64,000 nt of DNA from Paraphysoderma sedebokerense. Taxonomy: Eukaryota > Blastocladiomycota > Physodermatomycetes > Physodermatales > Physodermataceae. Below are positions 10,424-22,511 of the stretch, one piece after another. Location of the stretch: NCBI GenBank assembly GCA_025602915.1, contig JAHLJZ010000010.1, forward strand, positions 62,001 to 126,000. Reading direction: 5' to 3'. The stretch's first letter is position 1; every line of letters begins with the position of its first letter. The position numbers and the translations under genes were made by a program. The notes under the pieces were generated by a model. That model did no database searches. It was given only the letters and a program-made list of their open reading frames with translations, and was not told where the DNA came from.

Positions 10424-11964
10424 ATGATCTTCCGGAGCTATACCATCTTTTTGTTCGTCACACTCCTGCTCATGGTTTGCAAACTGGGTATCGCAGCCCA
10501 GTTTCAGACCGTCAAAATCATATCATCCGACTCTCCACCACTCTGGTTCCGAAATGTGCCGCTGTCATCCTGTCCCAATAATATAGTTTGCTCTACGTCG
10601 TCAGCCATCATCTCTTCGGCGGTAGTCACTCCGTCAGTGTGGCAACTGAACAAACCCATCAAGATATCGTTTCGAACTAAGCAGTTCGATAAAACGATGC
10701 CAGTTTCGATTTTTTTGTATAAAGTCATCACGGCAACTCCTCAGTCGGAGTCTTCTTCAAAAGGACAGACTCCGACGTATAAGTATATTGGGTTAATTGT
10801 GAAACAGCATTACGTAGAGCCGCGAAAGGACTATCACATCGAGTTTGCCATGCCAAGCTGGATCGGCAGTGGACAATACTTAGTTACGATCAATACCGAC
10901 TGGAAAACGACAGAGCCCGCTTTCCAAGTGCAATTGGGGGTTGATGTCAAAGTTAATTTTAACAGAGGCACCGAAGTAGGACAGGATCAAGTTATTCCGC
11001 TAACAGAAGAAACATTGCAACACGAGTTTACACACGGTCGGAGTGATTTTTCAAAAGGTAACATTCGAGCGACAGGAGATGGGCAGATCGGTCCGGGGCC
11101 TAAAGGGAACGCTGAAAATCAGGTTACGCAGGGCTCAAGAGATTTAGCACCAGACAATGTTCGAGCGCTATTGTCGACCATGGATTCCACCATGTCTATT
11201 TGTGCTTTCTGCAGTGCTTCTCGCCATTATAAAGCCGTGTGCGATAGTATTCTATCTTCTGGTGAATCTCCGTTAACCACGACTGCCATATGCTACCTTG
11301 CCCACCTCGAAACTTTAATTCAAAAGTTGGAATTCAAATATATCTCTCTTTATTCGGCCACTAATGATGAGGATAGTAAATCAAACTCCTTCCACTTTTT
11401 ACACGAAAGTGGTTTCGTTACGCCGTTCACCCCACCGAATGCTATATGGTGGTCTACCGTCAACGTTCAGCGAATTCTTCTCAACAATTTTTCTAAAAGA
11501 GTAGAAAAGATTAATCTAGCAGTGTACCAGTTTTTCGATTATGTCACGGATCGCCAGCCCGAGATAAACACTCTTGACGACTTCGCAAACCAGAATCCTC
11601 GAATTCGTGAAATAAGGTTTCCCAAAGAAGGAAATTTATTATTCTTAGGGCCTGTTTTCAGACATCTGGAGATAATGTGTCTGTATCAGCTGCAAGTGCC
11701 GTATACAGAAAAAGTGCAGGCCCACCTCAAAACGAAACAAGCAGCAGCTCGTGTCGATCGATTTGTTGCAGCAATTGGATATGTCGGAATGATTGTGTAA
11801 GTTGTTTGAACGTGGCGAAATGTTCAGGAAAATTAGTTACTGACCGTCTTTCTTCTATCAGGACGCCAATTATTTTGGTTGGGAGTGCCGTATCCTCATT
11901 GAATGGAGTAATTTCGGATATGAAAACTGTTACACAATACGCATCCCACATTTTTCAATGGTAA
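10424..11964 (+). CDS. Secreted protein of unknown function
   Basis: Two exons (10424-11796 and 11862-11964) give 491 residues. Residues 1-24 form a clear signal peptide (IFLFVTLLLMVCKLGIA core). The N-terminal third resembles an immunoglobulin-like extracellular domain: a WQLNKPIKISF strand, IGLIVKQHYV, and WIGSGQYLVTINTDW, the layout of the Kre9/Knh1-type domains in fungal surface proteins, but I cannot call homology with confidence. The middle is Gln/Gly rich; the second half is helical with a CAFCSASRHYKAVCDS cysteine cluster. A hydrophobic stretch across the exon junction (YVGMIVTPIILVGSAV) may be a membrane helix near the C-terminus. I do not recognise the family. Neighbours give no functional clue. 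Confidence 0.7.
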
Positions 11965-12800
11965 TTCTAATTTGAATTGTTACAGTGAATCAATTAAAAT
12001 AATACCGCATAAAGATCACATATGTACGAAGTTGTTCACGATGGGCAGAGAAGTCAATATCAGTGGATACCATTGAAATAGATATAATTACCATAGTTAT
12101 AATGATATATATTAATAATAATTAAGAATGATTCCTCATATATCATAGGGCTTTAACTTTCGGCGCCCACATACCATTTACCATGCGACCATAAGTTCAG
12201 CAAGAATCGTTCCGAGCAGGTGAACCGTCCAACTACCATCGATCAGGATCTCACGACCAAATCAATTTCCGAGAACAATACTATTTTGATTTTGATTTAA
12301 AAATCCAAGGTTGACAATATTTTAATCTGATGGAGTAAATTCGTGCAAATTGATTAAAATAATCTGTAGTCTTTCGCGACAATTGATCACTAAGGATCCT
12401 TACTTTTAAAGCGATTAAATCGCCGGCAACTCATGAAGGAAATCAAGTATTTTGCTTGCTCTCAAGGAATGAATCCATTTTATTGAGCCACCTCAAAACT
12501 CAGACTCTTGTGAAAGCTTTGCATGATTTACCACTTAACCAAATTAAAATTAGATCGCAATACTGGATCCGTGTATTATTCAAAGCGGATCCCTAAGTCC
12601 AACGTTCGGAAAACTTTATATCAACGTATCAAATTGTCTGTAATTTTCTATCAATATAATACAGTATGTATAGAGATCAATAGAAGCATGTTCCTGACCT
12701 CGTGACTGATCAAATATTGCAATACCTTCCTCTGCTCATCCCCACCAACATTCGGGTCTTTAAATTCGGTTAAAACTTTCTTCAGAAGAAGCCTGCGTTT
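11965..12800. other. AT-rich intergenic region
   Basis: 836 bp with runs such as ATATATTAATAATAATTA near 12106. No convincing ORF, tRNA or repeat was found. It should contain the 3' UTR of the secreted protein gene and the TDP1 promoter. Confidence 0.55.
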
Positions 12801-14756
12801 ATGGCTTCATTTCTCAATGCTGCTGACCGGAAGAGAATGGAGCAAGAACGTTTGGCCAGACTCGGCCTCGACAAAACCGAACCGAGTGATAATCAGAAAC
12901 GAAGGCGGGAAGACAGTGGATCTTCGTCTGCGCAGGATAGCTTGAAAAAGCCCAAAGTCTCTGAAGTTATTGATCTATGCTCTGACTCGGATGATGACAT
13001 CGAGCTAGCTGAGCCAAGCATCAGTAGTAGATGTGTCCCCACGAATTTGAAATTTCGAGAGGGATTAGTCGGTTTGACTGCTGCCGCCTTCTCAGACCGG
13101 ACAGATAGGATCAAATTTAAGGACTTGATAGATGCCGTAAGTTTGGCAGAGTTATAATCTCAGGATACCGGAATTCATATTTGAAAATACAGAACCATCT
13201 ACGACGAGCGTTACTTTCTTCCTTCGTTTGGGAGGATGATTGGCTATTTCAACACGTACCGGCAGATATTCCGATTTGTCTCGTCAGAACAGAGCCTTTT
13301 GTACGCTCCCGTCTTTTTATTAAAACATAGGGTTATGCTAAATTTCTGTTATCCAGTCGTTAGAACCGGTTCCATCAAACATCAAAATAGTGAACCCTCC
13401 CATGTTGCAGAATCGAGGATGCATGCATGTAAAACTGCTGGTGCTCTTTTTCGATGAATATGTACGGATTGTTATCACAAGTGCCAATTTAATTGCCATT
13501 CATTGGGATAATGGAATGGAAAACGTATGGCGGAACCTTTGTCATTTCGTGCCGCTCTGTTTTTCGTTAATCCAACATTTTTTAGGTCATATTCGTTCAA
13601 GATTTCCCCCGTCATGATGGCCCAATAACCAGTCCAATTTCTTCACAGTTTCAGCTTCACTTAATTCAGTTCTTAACCGCTTTAACTGTTCCTTCCCAAG
13701 TGATGGATCGACTTAAGGGTTTCGATTTTTCGCAGGCTCAGGTAGGACTTTCATTGACAAAACTTTTCCAACCTCTGTGTAATGAGCCATGCAGGCAAAA
13801 TTGGTTGCTTCAAAGCCGGGCTCAATCTTTTACCCGAATTCGATTCAAAGCTCCATGTCTTCCGATGTCACCCGCTTTCCTGATATTACATATGGTCAAT
13901 TTGCGCTTCAGCAAGCTGTAGACCAACTCAAGGCCACAACCCTTGAAAAATCGACCAAAATCCCTCGTCTACATGCTGTGACTTCCTCGATGGGTGCTCT
14001 AACGGATGATTGGATCCTATCATTTTACCTTTCGTCCTGCGGGGCAAGCACATCGGAAGTAGAAAATACCATCCACTCAACGACAGATCCAATGAAAGAA
14101 GTCAGGGGCAGAATGCATGTATTATTTCCGACGAAGAAGGAAGTCCGTAGCAGTGTTATACCCGAGGTTAGTGCTATTGGGATTAAGTATGCAAAGTGCT
14201 GTTTACTGAGTATGTACAGTTTGGCGGTAGCATTTGCTTCAATCGGAAATATTTTGAGTCCCCAAAGTTTCCCAAAGATGTTTTGTATCAGTTGAAGAGC
14301 AAGCAAGCTGGTATGTTAATGCACACAAAGGTATGGCTTACCAAATCCATCGCTTCCGTAATACTTCTGCCAACTCAAATATACTACAGTTAATTATTGC
14401 GAAATGGGAGGAAGAGATTGTGGCCCATAATTCCTTGCTCGGTTGGTACTATTGTGGGTAAGTATGGTTCATTCTATTCATTTTTGGGCTTTGATCTCAT
14501 AAATCTGTTCTGCAGTTCGCATAATTTCTCTTCTTCGGCTTGGGGTACCGTAAGATTGCCAAAAGGAAAATCAAAGTTGCGACCGTCAGTGTTCATGAGC
14601 AATTGGGAGCTCGGAGTAATCCTTCCGATCACTAAAGGCCATTTAAATAAGAAATTACCAGTCCCGTTTCAGGAACCAGTAATACCGATGTGCACAGGAA
14701 GTGGCGAAAATATCCCATTTTTTCAAGCTGAGAATATGGACTTATTTATGGAGTGA
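12801..14756 (+). CDS. TDP1: Tyrosyl-DNA phosphodiesterase 1
   Basis: Eight exons (12801-13136, 13193-13300, 13357-13524, 13586-13741, 13795-14166, 14220-14330, 14390-14457, 14516-14756) give 519 residues. TDP1 removes stalled topoisomerase I peptides and other 3' blocks from DNA in the nucleus. Both HKD motifs are present: H172-V-K174 with N192 in TSANL, and H415-T-K417 with N443 in SHNFSSSAWG. The start of the core, RALLSSFVWEDDWL, and the LVASKPGS and SSMGALTDDW motifs are also typical. The N-terminus (about 1-110) is a basic, Ser-rich tail with EVIDLCSDSDDD, which looks like a SUMO-interacting motif followed by acids. Length is close to fungal relatives. The donor after residue 380 is GTTAGT, weaker than the others, but both flanks stay in family sequence. 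Confidence 0.9.
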
Positions 14757-14871
14757 TAAGTGATAAGAACAAAAGTTTATGTATTTGTATATATACGAAT
14801 ATTCGAGTTTTGTGCAAGCATAATTTCTACATCAACAAATTTAATTCCTGTACAAATACAACAAAGGGTCA

Positions 14872-17800
14872 TCAACGTTTGCGGGACCTGGATGTTTTAC
14901 GCCTATACAAAATTGCTAGTTTATTAATTGCATCTCGAGTAGACGAGCCAGACTTGTGCGACAATCCACTAAAGAGAGGGAGTTGTTAAGACAAAAAGAA
15001 AACTGACTAGGCAAGGGAACAAACGAGAAACTGCAATCATACCCAATGTAATTTGTCAGGAATTTCTGTTTGTCTTGGGCACCTATGATCTCGTCACTGA
15101 TGGCTCCAACAACAGCAGCAACCCATACTTCATTTTCTTTGCCGTACAAAGATCCAAGGGTCCTCAATATTTCTACAACCTCGTTTAAACTATCGGTCGG
15201 AATTCGTTCTTCCAATCTGGCTTGTATGATAACGGAAATTAATGTTTGAGCGTTGTCGTGCACAAGTTGTAATGATGGGGTCTTCGATGAATCTGAGGAT
15301 GAGTCGGAAAGAGTCGACAAGTAAGAGTTGATGAACTGTATCAAGGAACTGAGGGCATCAGGATGGTGCACTTCACTGAATGTGGTAGTGCAGAAGCTGA
15401 GGAGGATAGGTAAATGCGCCCACGAGAGGAACTGATCCGGGAATGATGTTGAGTAAATTCGGATAAAGTGGAAGTATTCTTCGAGGACTTTTTTTCATTC
15501 ATCAGTAACTTCCAGTATTGAGATAGAGAGAAATCGTTCAACTAACCATCGGCATTCTTACTGCTAAAACCGCTTTTCTCGAAAAAAGCGAAAGTGGATT
15601 CACTCAATTGGTTAACCATCAACGACATAGCGTGATTCAGTTGCTCCACCATCGTAAAGCCATTCGGGGTCTTAGAGAATGTACCGACAATGTGAAAGGC
15701 AACCCACAGGTAGCAACTGAGATGTGTGCTGTCGTACTGGCTTACCAGTACTTGAATGAGTTCAGATAGATGAGGCAAGAAGTGAAACGAACACGTCTCA
15801 ATCAACTGCCTGAAGACTTTGGCCACTCCTTCAGTTATAGCGTCGACGGTGGAAAAATGTTGAAGAAGTGCCTTCAAAACTGGACAGAACGATTCAACTA
15901 TAGTCACCACGGGATGTGGGGTAGCGAGAGAAACTTCGGGACGAACTACTTTCATAAAAACTGACAGTCGATTAAGGTAGACTGTAAACCATGGTCGAAG
16001 CATGAGTTAGCGGAGAATACTAGAACGATTGTCAACACCGTCATACTCACGCTTGGTTTCTTTCTCTATTCGAGGAGTCATACTCTGAGGAGAAATTTGT
16101 GAAACTTCATTTAACCGTTGTATGATTGGTAAAGCAAAACTCTGCAGAAGTGGAAGCATGTTCCCCAAGTCAGACTTTGCTATTATATGAGCGATTCCTT
16201 CGGTTATATCCATCACATCATCCGGATGTAAAGTACTCATCGCGTTGGTGTAGAAGGGAAGGAGTTGTTCTATGTAACCTAGCAAAAGCTAAAAAGAATC
16301 GGTTATTAATACTTGGCTGGGGTGTACTGCAACATTTAGTATACCAACCTCACCGCAGTCTTGACAGAGGTATTTCAGTGACTTGGCTGCTGCTGCTGCT
16401 AATTCAGAATCTCCAAACCCGGGAGATATAAAATCCATTTGATACGTAACAAACTGAGGGTGCTTTCGAGTCCATTTGGAATATACACCAATAACAAGGG
16501 TCACTGCATATCGTATTTTCGGATGCGGCGGAAGCTTAGGTATGAGTTCCATTATTTGAGGAAGCATTACTGATTCATCATCATTTATACTTGAACCCAT
16601 AGCCCGTAACGAAAATAACGGTGCCTCAATGTCTTGCCACGCTACTGATTTTTCGCCGTCAGTCGTCAATTTCGCTGCGTAGCTCGTTAGCAAGTTGTAC
16701 GGTTTCGCCAGGACCGTCTCGGCACCAAGAACTCGAACGCAGTCCTTCAATACGTCGCCCATTTCATGACGATAATCAGAGAATTCGTCCTTATCTTGTG
16801 CAGTCCAAGTCGATAAGTCGTCTGGATAACGCAGATGACTAATAAGATTATCTGCCAACGAACTGAACACTGGTGAGAATAACATTTTCTGACTGGCCAA
16901 TTGCGGTTCCATGATTAGTTCTGCAAGTCGAAACCAGAAATCGAAGGACATCCGAATGATATCGAGATCTTCAAATGTCGTGCATACGAGAATCCCTTCC
17001 AGGAGGGTTGAAAAATTTTGCGGTTGCTCAACGATAATGGGAAGATATGTTTCGCACGCTTCCGTGAACATTCGACAGTAACCTCTGGCTTTGTCTTCAT
17101 CTTCAGCAGCAGCTTCCAAACCTTGTCTGCACATGGTCACTCTAGGTAGTATGACAGACAGTAGGCCCAAACTTTCTTCGCTCTTTTTCACAATAAGATC
17201 TCTGGACATGTCCAGTATACTACAAATAATCTCGATGGCAGAATCAAACAATTCTTCTGATTGGAGCGCATCGAAAGCCATTACAATAATCGGACTCGCT
17301 GTTATGGTGCTCAGCGAGACAGCATGAATCGAAATCCAACTTTCAAGACATCGGAACAGCTTGGTCTGTAGATTGAATGGGGTATCTAAGCAAAACATCA
17401 TCTGTCAGCAATTATAACGCAATTGAAAATATGAAGCTTCTACATACTAGAATCTTGGAGCGATGTGCAGAGGGAGGAGAACAGAATGGATCCATTGGCT
17501 TCCAACAAACTAGTGAACTTTTCGGCGTATTCATCTTTCTACAGCAAAAATTGTTAGAATACGTAAAAACGATATTGATAGAAAGAGTAAAATTGTTTAC
17601 AGTGAGCAGTGGCTGCGTTCTTTCCAATTCTTCAGGAAGAACGGTCAGAAATTCTAATGAAGCATTTGTCGCGCCAGTTCCTAATGTCCGCCCTACATAT
17701 TCGACAGGGTTGTCCCAACCCTTCATATAAATGGCGAGTTGTGCCAAGCAGCAGCACAGCTGAGTGATAACTGCCATGGGCCCGGATCCCAAACGTTGAA

Positions 17801-18131
17801 GCATTGAAATGATCGAATCTCGAAGTGCGATTTGAGATTGAGCGTCTAATTCAGTAAGGTCATATTTGACTTTTCGCCGCAGTGTTTGAGAAGCAAATGT
17901 TTTGACTTCATTCCCTACATCTTCCCGTTGAAGGAGTTGATTCGATATACCCCAAGCGTCGACCTATTGATGCGTTTGTTTACTATTAATATCGCTGTAA
18001 GGAGGTAAAAACCAAACACGAACTGTTTGTTGGAAATCGTCTAGCCATTTGCTGGCGGCACTTTTCGCAGCACGGTCATTAACATTGTACAGCGTATTAA
18101 GAGCACCGATGACTTGCTGTACGTCAGTCAT
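14872..18131 (-). CDS. MTR10: Importin-beta family nuclear import receptor Mtr10/transportin-3
   Basis: Eight exons (18024-18131, 17601-17963, 17448-17538, 16349-17385, 16051-16288, 15547-15981, 15043-15487, 14872-14968) give 937 residues, close to Mtr10/TNPO3 length. The receptor imports SR-type mRNA-binding proteins and acts in tRNA trafficking. N-terminal diagnostic segments are VIGALNTLYNVNDRAAKSAA, ASKWLDDFQQTVDAWGISNQ and FASQTLRRKVKYDL, then GPMAVITQLCCCLAQLA and SLEFLTVLPEEL. The rest is HEAT-repeat helix pairs with ETKLYLNRLSVFMKVVRP. The last exon frame was chosen because it keeps phase with the previous donor and yields a basic tail LAILYRRKTSRSRKR; this end is the least certain part. 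It ends 115 bp from the TDP1 stop and is divergent from the mitochondrial ProRS gene, 177 bp away. Confidence 0.88.
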
Positions 18132-18308
18132 ATTGAATTCCAAGTTATTGCGAACGAATGTATGAGAGTCTGGAAATTGTCGGCAGGCAATTATCAGCCA
18201 CTCGACGAAGTTGTGCCATTTTTGTTTACTTCATTTGAATCTTGGATACCGTACCGAAAACCTCATTTGTTACACTAACTTATTTTATGAGAACTAGAAG
18301 GCGCCAGA

Positions 18309-20469
18309 ATGCATCTCTGCGCATATATTAATACTGCTCGTTGCACGAGGAGATTCTATGTATGTCTAATATCTGGTTTTGTCCGTTAGGAATCGTGTCG
18401 TGCTTCATTAACTGCCACTCTCTCCAGTCCTCGTCAACCCATAGAAATCGGTTGTCCAAAATGTTTGTTCCAACAATGAAAGAGAATCCGACTCTTTCAA
18501 CATCTATCGCGAGCCATCGGCTGATGGTGCGGGCCGGCTTAATTCGACAGGTATGATGTTGAAGTTAAAAATGACTTGGATCTTCATTGCATTGACAATT
18601 TTCAATTTTCAAAAGTCAGCCTCCGGAATATATTCATATCTTCCGTATGCAGTCAGAGCGTTGTCTAAAATTGAAAAAATAATAGACAAAGAAATGCAGC
18701 GAGTAGGTGGCGAAAAGCTGTCCTTGCCGTGCTTGATATCCTCTGATCTATGGAAGCGAACCGGAAAGTGGGACTCTTCAAGAAGCGAGGTTGGTTGTCG
18801 CGGTCAATATAATTTTTTAGCTTTATTTCATCGTTATTTATCATGATCGCCAGTTATTCAAATTGAAAGATAGAAAATCGGCGGATTTCCTTTTGTCTCC
18901 GACACACGAAGAAGAGATCACGAATCTGATCGCTCAGGAGGTTTCATCGTATAGACAGTTGCCTTTGAGGTTATACCAAATCGGACGAAAATATCGCGAC
19001 GAGCTTCGACCTCGGTCAGGTTTGCTACGTGGTCGTGAGTTCATTATGAAAGATATGTACAGTTTCGATGTCACATTGGAGGATGCGATGAAGACATACG
19101 ACGAAGTTTTGAACGCTTACACCAGGATATTTGATAGTTTGGGTGTTCAATATGCTGTGGTATGTTCCCACCACTTATGCCGATTGTTTTTGAAATCTCT
19201 GTGCTCATATGATTTGACAATTTAGGCTGAGGCCGACTCTGGGGATATCGGGGGACCGAGATCAAACGAATTTCATATTATTTCCAAAGGTTTGTTTTCA
19301 TGGAGACGTGATTAAAATAATTAACAAGGCTCTTACTGAATTTTTTCAAAGTGGGTGAAGACACACTACTGAAATGCTCAAATTGCACCTACACGGCAAA
19401 CTCGGAATTAGCACAAGGTGTGCCAAAACCATATTCAGCTGACGTCGCTTCGTTAGCCGAAGAATGCGTAGAAAACATTTTTAATCCCTCCATTCCAAAG
19501 CGCGATACGGTTGATTCAAGTGCTATATCAATTGGATTTGGATATAACACAGTCGAGCAGTCAATTTCCCTATTTTTACTTCAGCAAGGACGAGATGTGA
19601 ATCAGGTGAAAATGCGGAAACTTTACCAAAACCTAGATTTTAAAGGTTTTAATCACGACGGTCTACGAAAGCTGAAAGAATCCCTTGACGAGCTTCAAGG
19701 TCTGACCGCCATCAACATCAACATCGATCCGACTCTTACCCCTTCCGAATTTCTTTCCGACCTCACTCGTACTTCCCTACGAAATCTTCTTCCCTCTAGC
19801 CTTCGCGAAATTCCTGTTCATATTCATCACCATCCCGTCCACGTGACTGCATCTGGAGACGCTTGTCCCCAGTGCTCTCACGAACTTGGAACAGCCAACG
19901 CCATCGAAGTTGGTCACATTTTCCTCCTCGGCACGAAATACTCCTCCTCTCTCTCAGCTTTAATCCGTCATCGAGATTCACAGGATTCACATCCTATACA
20001 AATGGGTTGTTACGGTATCGGTGTGTCGAGGTTATTGGCGGCTATGATCGAATCTAGTCATGACGAGCGTGGCATAATATTTCCAGATTCTATAGCCCCA
20101 TTTCACTTTGTCGTCGTACCTGCTGTGAGTTTATCGGAGAATCCGAAAACTAATCAAAAGGAGATTCAGCAGATGTTGACGGCGGCAGCAGAAACGGTGT
20201 ATGATGCGTTGGCCGCTTTACGTCCCAAGGAGTGCGGTATGAAAGTCGGAAGTCAGGAAAACATTGATGTGTTATTGGATGATCGGATTGGCGTTAATTT
20301 TGGAAGCAAAATGATGGATGCGACGCTTATTGGGTACCCGTTTACAGTTGTTGTTGGTAAGAAGTTTATTAGTGATGGTATGGTAGAAATACAGAGGCGA
20401 AAAACAGGAGAAAAGAGAGTCGTTAAGTTCGAAGACATGGCGAAGACTATTCGAGAATTAGCGAATTGA
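18309..20469 (+). CDS. Mitochondrial prolyl-tRNA synthetase
   Basis: Six exons (18309-18359, 18428-18550, 18616-18789, 18854-19159, 19226-19289, 19352-20469) give 611 residues. The enzyme charges mitochondrial tRNA-Pro. It is a class II synthetase of bacterial type: SHRLMVRAGLIRQSASGIYSYLP near the start, SPTHEEEITNL, motif 2 RYRDELRPRSGLLRGREFIMKD-like sequence, and motif 3 GCYGIGVSRLLAAMIE, followed by an anticodon-binding domain with NFGSKMMDA. The first exon encodes an R-rich, acid-free N-terminus (INTARCTRRFYSSSTHRNR), a good mitochondrial presequence; it only joins in frame if the acceptor at 18427 is used, giving a 68-nt intron. A start at a later in-frame ATG (18362) would read through that intron and lack an obvious presequence. 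Confidence 0.87.
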
Positions 20470-20520
20470 TTTGTACAAAAATTTTAGTATTTACACATGA
20501 TAATGGTCGTACAAAATGCT

Positions 20521-22362
20521 CTATTTACAACCTCGCCTTTCCAATGAGATTTCTTTCTCCAACCCCGTCATTAACAGATGCGTCAAGTCATCCCCGAAAT
20601 GGAATTGTTTAGTCTTGAGAATCTTTTCTATCCTAGCTAGTCTAGCAATAACGAACTCGTCCCTTCTTTCGCCATTTAAGACAACAGTTGCAAGCGCTTT
20701 GGCAACAGAATTTACCGTCTCTATATCTACCACTTGAATTTTTAACTGCGACTGTGCAATTGACAAAATGTACAATAAATCCAATTCAGGACCGATAGTA
20801 TCTCCTTCGACGCCTGAATTTGTATCAATATTTGGAACTACGTCGGTTTTCTTCCCCAGTATCACTTTTACGTTCTTTTCAAAAATATTGCTTCCTCGTT
20901 GAGATGGATCGATTTCGACGTGAGGTAAACTGATTCCAGACCGCTTAACCGAGGGATTAAGGCTCAACCATGCCGTATTCATGTTTGCTTGAGATGACAA
21001 TTCGATTCGAGCGGACACAATTTGAATAAGATCGTGAAGAACGGATTGATCAATGCGCAGATGATAAAATGTTCGATTCCCCAAGAGATGCCGAATCAAC
21101 GGAAGTATTCTTTTCGAGTCTATCAGTTCTTCGGATTCGGCCTTTTCCGACGGCATATTGAGTGCTTGACTTTGAACGACTGTCAGCAATTCCTTCTTCA
21201 CACATTCGCATCCTTGTTTTAGAACTACATTTGCAGCTTTCTGATTCACTGCAATGTTTTTCTGTTGCATTTCATCAAACACTTGTTGTACAAAATCCCA
21301 TCGCTTTCTCCTTGCAAAAAGAACCCATATGGCGTTGTAGCCAGCGTCATCCAAATCTAATTTACCATTTCTTGCAACCCATAATGACTGGACTTGATGC
21401 AGGTAATCAAGTTTGACGTATAGCTTGATAACAGCTGATTGTGCTGATCTGAGTTGAGTCGGATTGATAACATCGGCTGAAGGGGGTTGACAGAATGGAT
21501 CTAAACTACAAGATTTCATAATATGATAATACTTTAACGCATCATCCAAATAATTCAACTTTCGAAGTCCGTCAATTAATATCGTAAAGGTGGCCATCGA
21601 AGGTCGAGGTCGCCGAATGAGTAGAGTATGAGTGAACATTTCGATGTCAGTTGATGGAGATTGGCCTTTCATTTCACGATGATATAATTGAGATGCTTGA
21701 TTCAGATCTACATCCGGGATTAACTGATGGAACAAGTCCATCGCAGATTGAACTTTACGATGTCGGAGCAAGGTATCTAGTATCGCATCGTATACTACGC
21801 TTCTATTCTTTTCGATAGATTTCTGATTCTCAAATTGTTGAAAAATTGAAATTGCTGAGCTCAAGTCGTTTTTTCGGCCGAACAATTTAATAACGACAGC
21901 GTAATCCTCTGAGTCAACGTCTGTAACGGATAATAAAAGTTTCGAAAGATCGAGATGATCAGTGGTTATCGATACGAAAATATTGTTATATGATGATACA
22001 GTAGATGATGTTGTTTCAATTTTAGAGGCATATTCTGATGTTTTGCCTTTTTGGAGCAGAGAGGACAATCTCTTGTGGTCGGTGACACTAAGGTTGACTC
22101 TGGCAAGTGTATCTTTTACCAAAGAATCATATAATTTCGATGATTCAGATAATCGATTTTCAAGTTCTTTGCGAAATGAGTCCGTCAAATTTTGGTATAT
22201 ATCGGTTTCATCTTTCGGTGAGAGATTAGGAAGATATTTTTGCTGATGGTTTCTAATGACATCTTTCAGTTTTAACTTAAATATATTACGATTGGGTGCC
22301 TTGATAGAACACACCATGAGTCGGTGTGGAGATGCCTTCCTAAGCACGGAAGTAAGTAACAT
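20521..22362 (-). CDS. Mitochondrial PPR-repeat protein
   Basis: A single exon encodes 613 residues. The N-terminus MLLTSVLRKASPHRLMVCSI is basic and amphipathic, like a mitochondrial presequence. Pentatricopeptide-type repeats are visible, for example TFTILIDGLRKLNYLDDALK near residue 255 and NAIWVLFARRKRWDFVQQVF near residue 345, with shorter degenerate units at about 150-230. PPR proteins bind organelle RNA and control its stability, processing or translation. The specific target cannot be inferred; candidates by analogy are Ccm1 or Pet309 class proteins, but the sequence is too diverged to choose. It is the only long intronless gene in the window. It ends 51 bp from the stop of the mitochondrial ProRS gene, the tightest convergent pair here. 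Confidence 0.78.
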   Translation of the reverse strand: MLLTSVLRKASPHRLMVCSIKAPNRNIFKLKLKDVIRNHQQKYLPNLSPKDETDIYQNLTDSFRKELENRLSESSKLYDSLVKDTLARVNLSVTDHKRLSSLLQKGKTSEYASKIETTSSTVSSYNNIFVSITTDHLDLSKLLLSVTDVDSEDYAVVIKLFGRKNDLSSAISIFQQFENQKSIEKNRSVVYDAILDTLLRHRKVQSAMDLFHQLIPDVDLNQASQLYHREMKGQSPSTDIEMFTHTLLIRRPRPSMATFTILIDGLRKLNYLDDALKYYHIMKSCSLDPFCQPPSADVINPTQLRSAQSAVIKLYVKLDYLHQVQSLWVARNGKLDLDDAGYNAIWVLFARRKRWDFVQQVFDEMQQKNIAVNQKAANVVLKQGCECVKKELLTVVQSQALNMPSEKAESEELIDSKRILPLIRHLLGNRTFYHLRIDQSVLHDLIQIVSARIELSSQANMNTAWLSLNPSVKRSGISLPHVEIDPSQRGSNIFEKNVKVILGKKTDVVPNIDTNSGVEGDTIGPELDLLYILSIAQSQLKIQVVDIETVNSVAKALATVVLNGERRDEFVIARLARIEKILKTKQFHFGDDLTHLLMTGLEKEISLERRGCK

Positions 22363-22511
22363 TGAGTAAGGGTATAGCGCATTTAAATATCAGAATTGAT
22401 GTCACAGGAATGAGGATGGAACGGAAGATGAGAGCGAGCTTGTGCATTCAGCCACCAGGGTTTCAAATCTCTATCTGGACAAGGAATTAAATTTTGGACC
22501 CTCATTTACAC

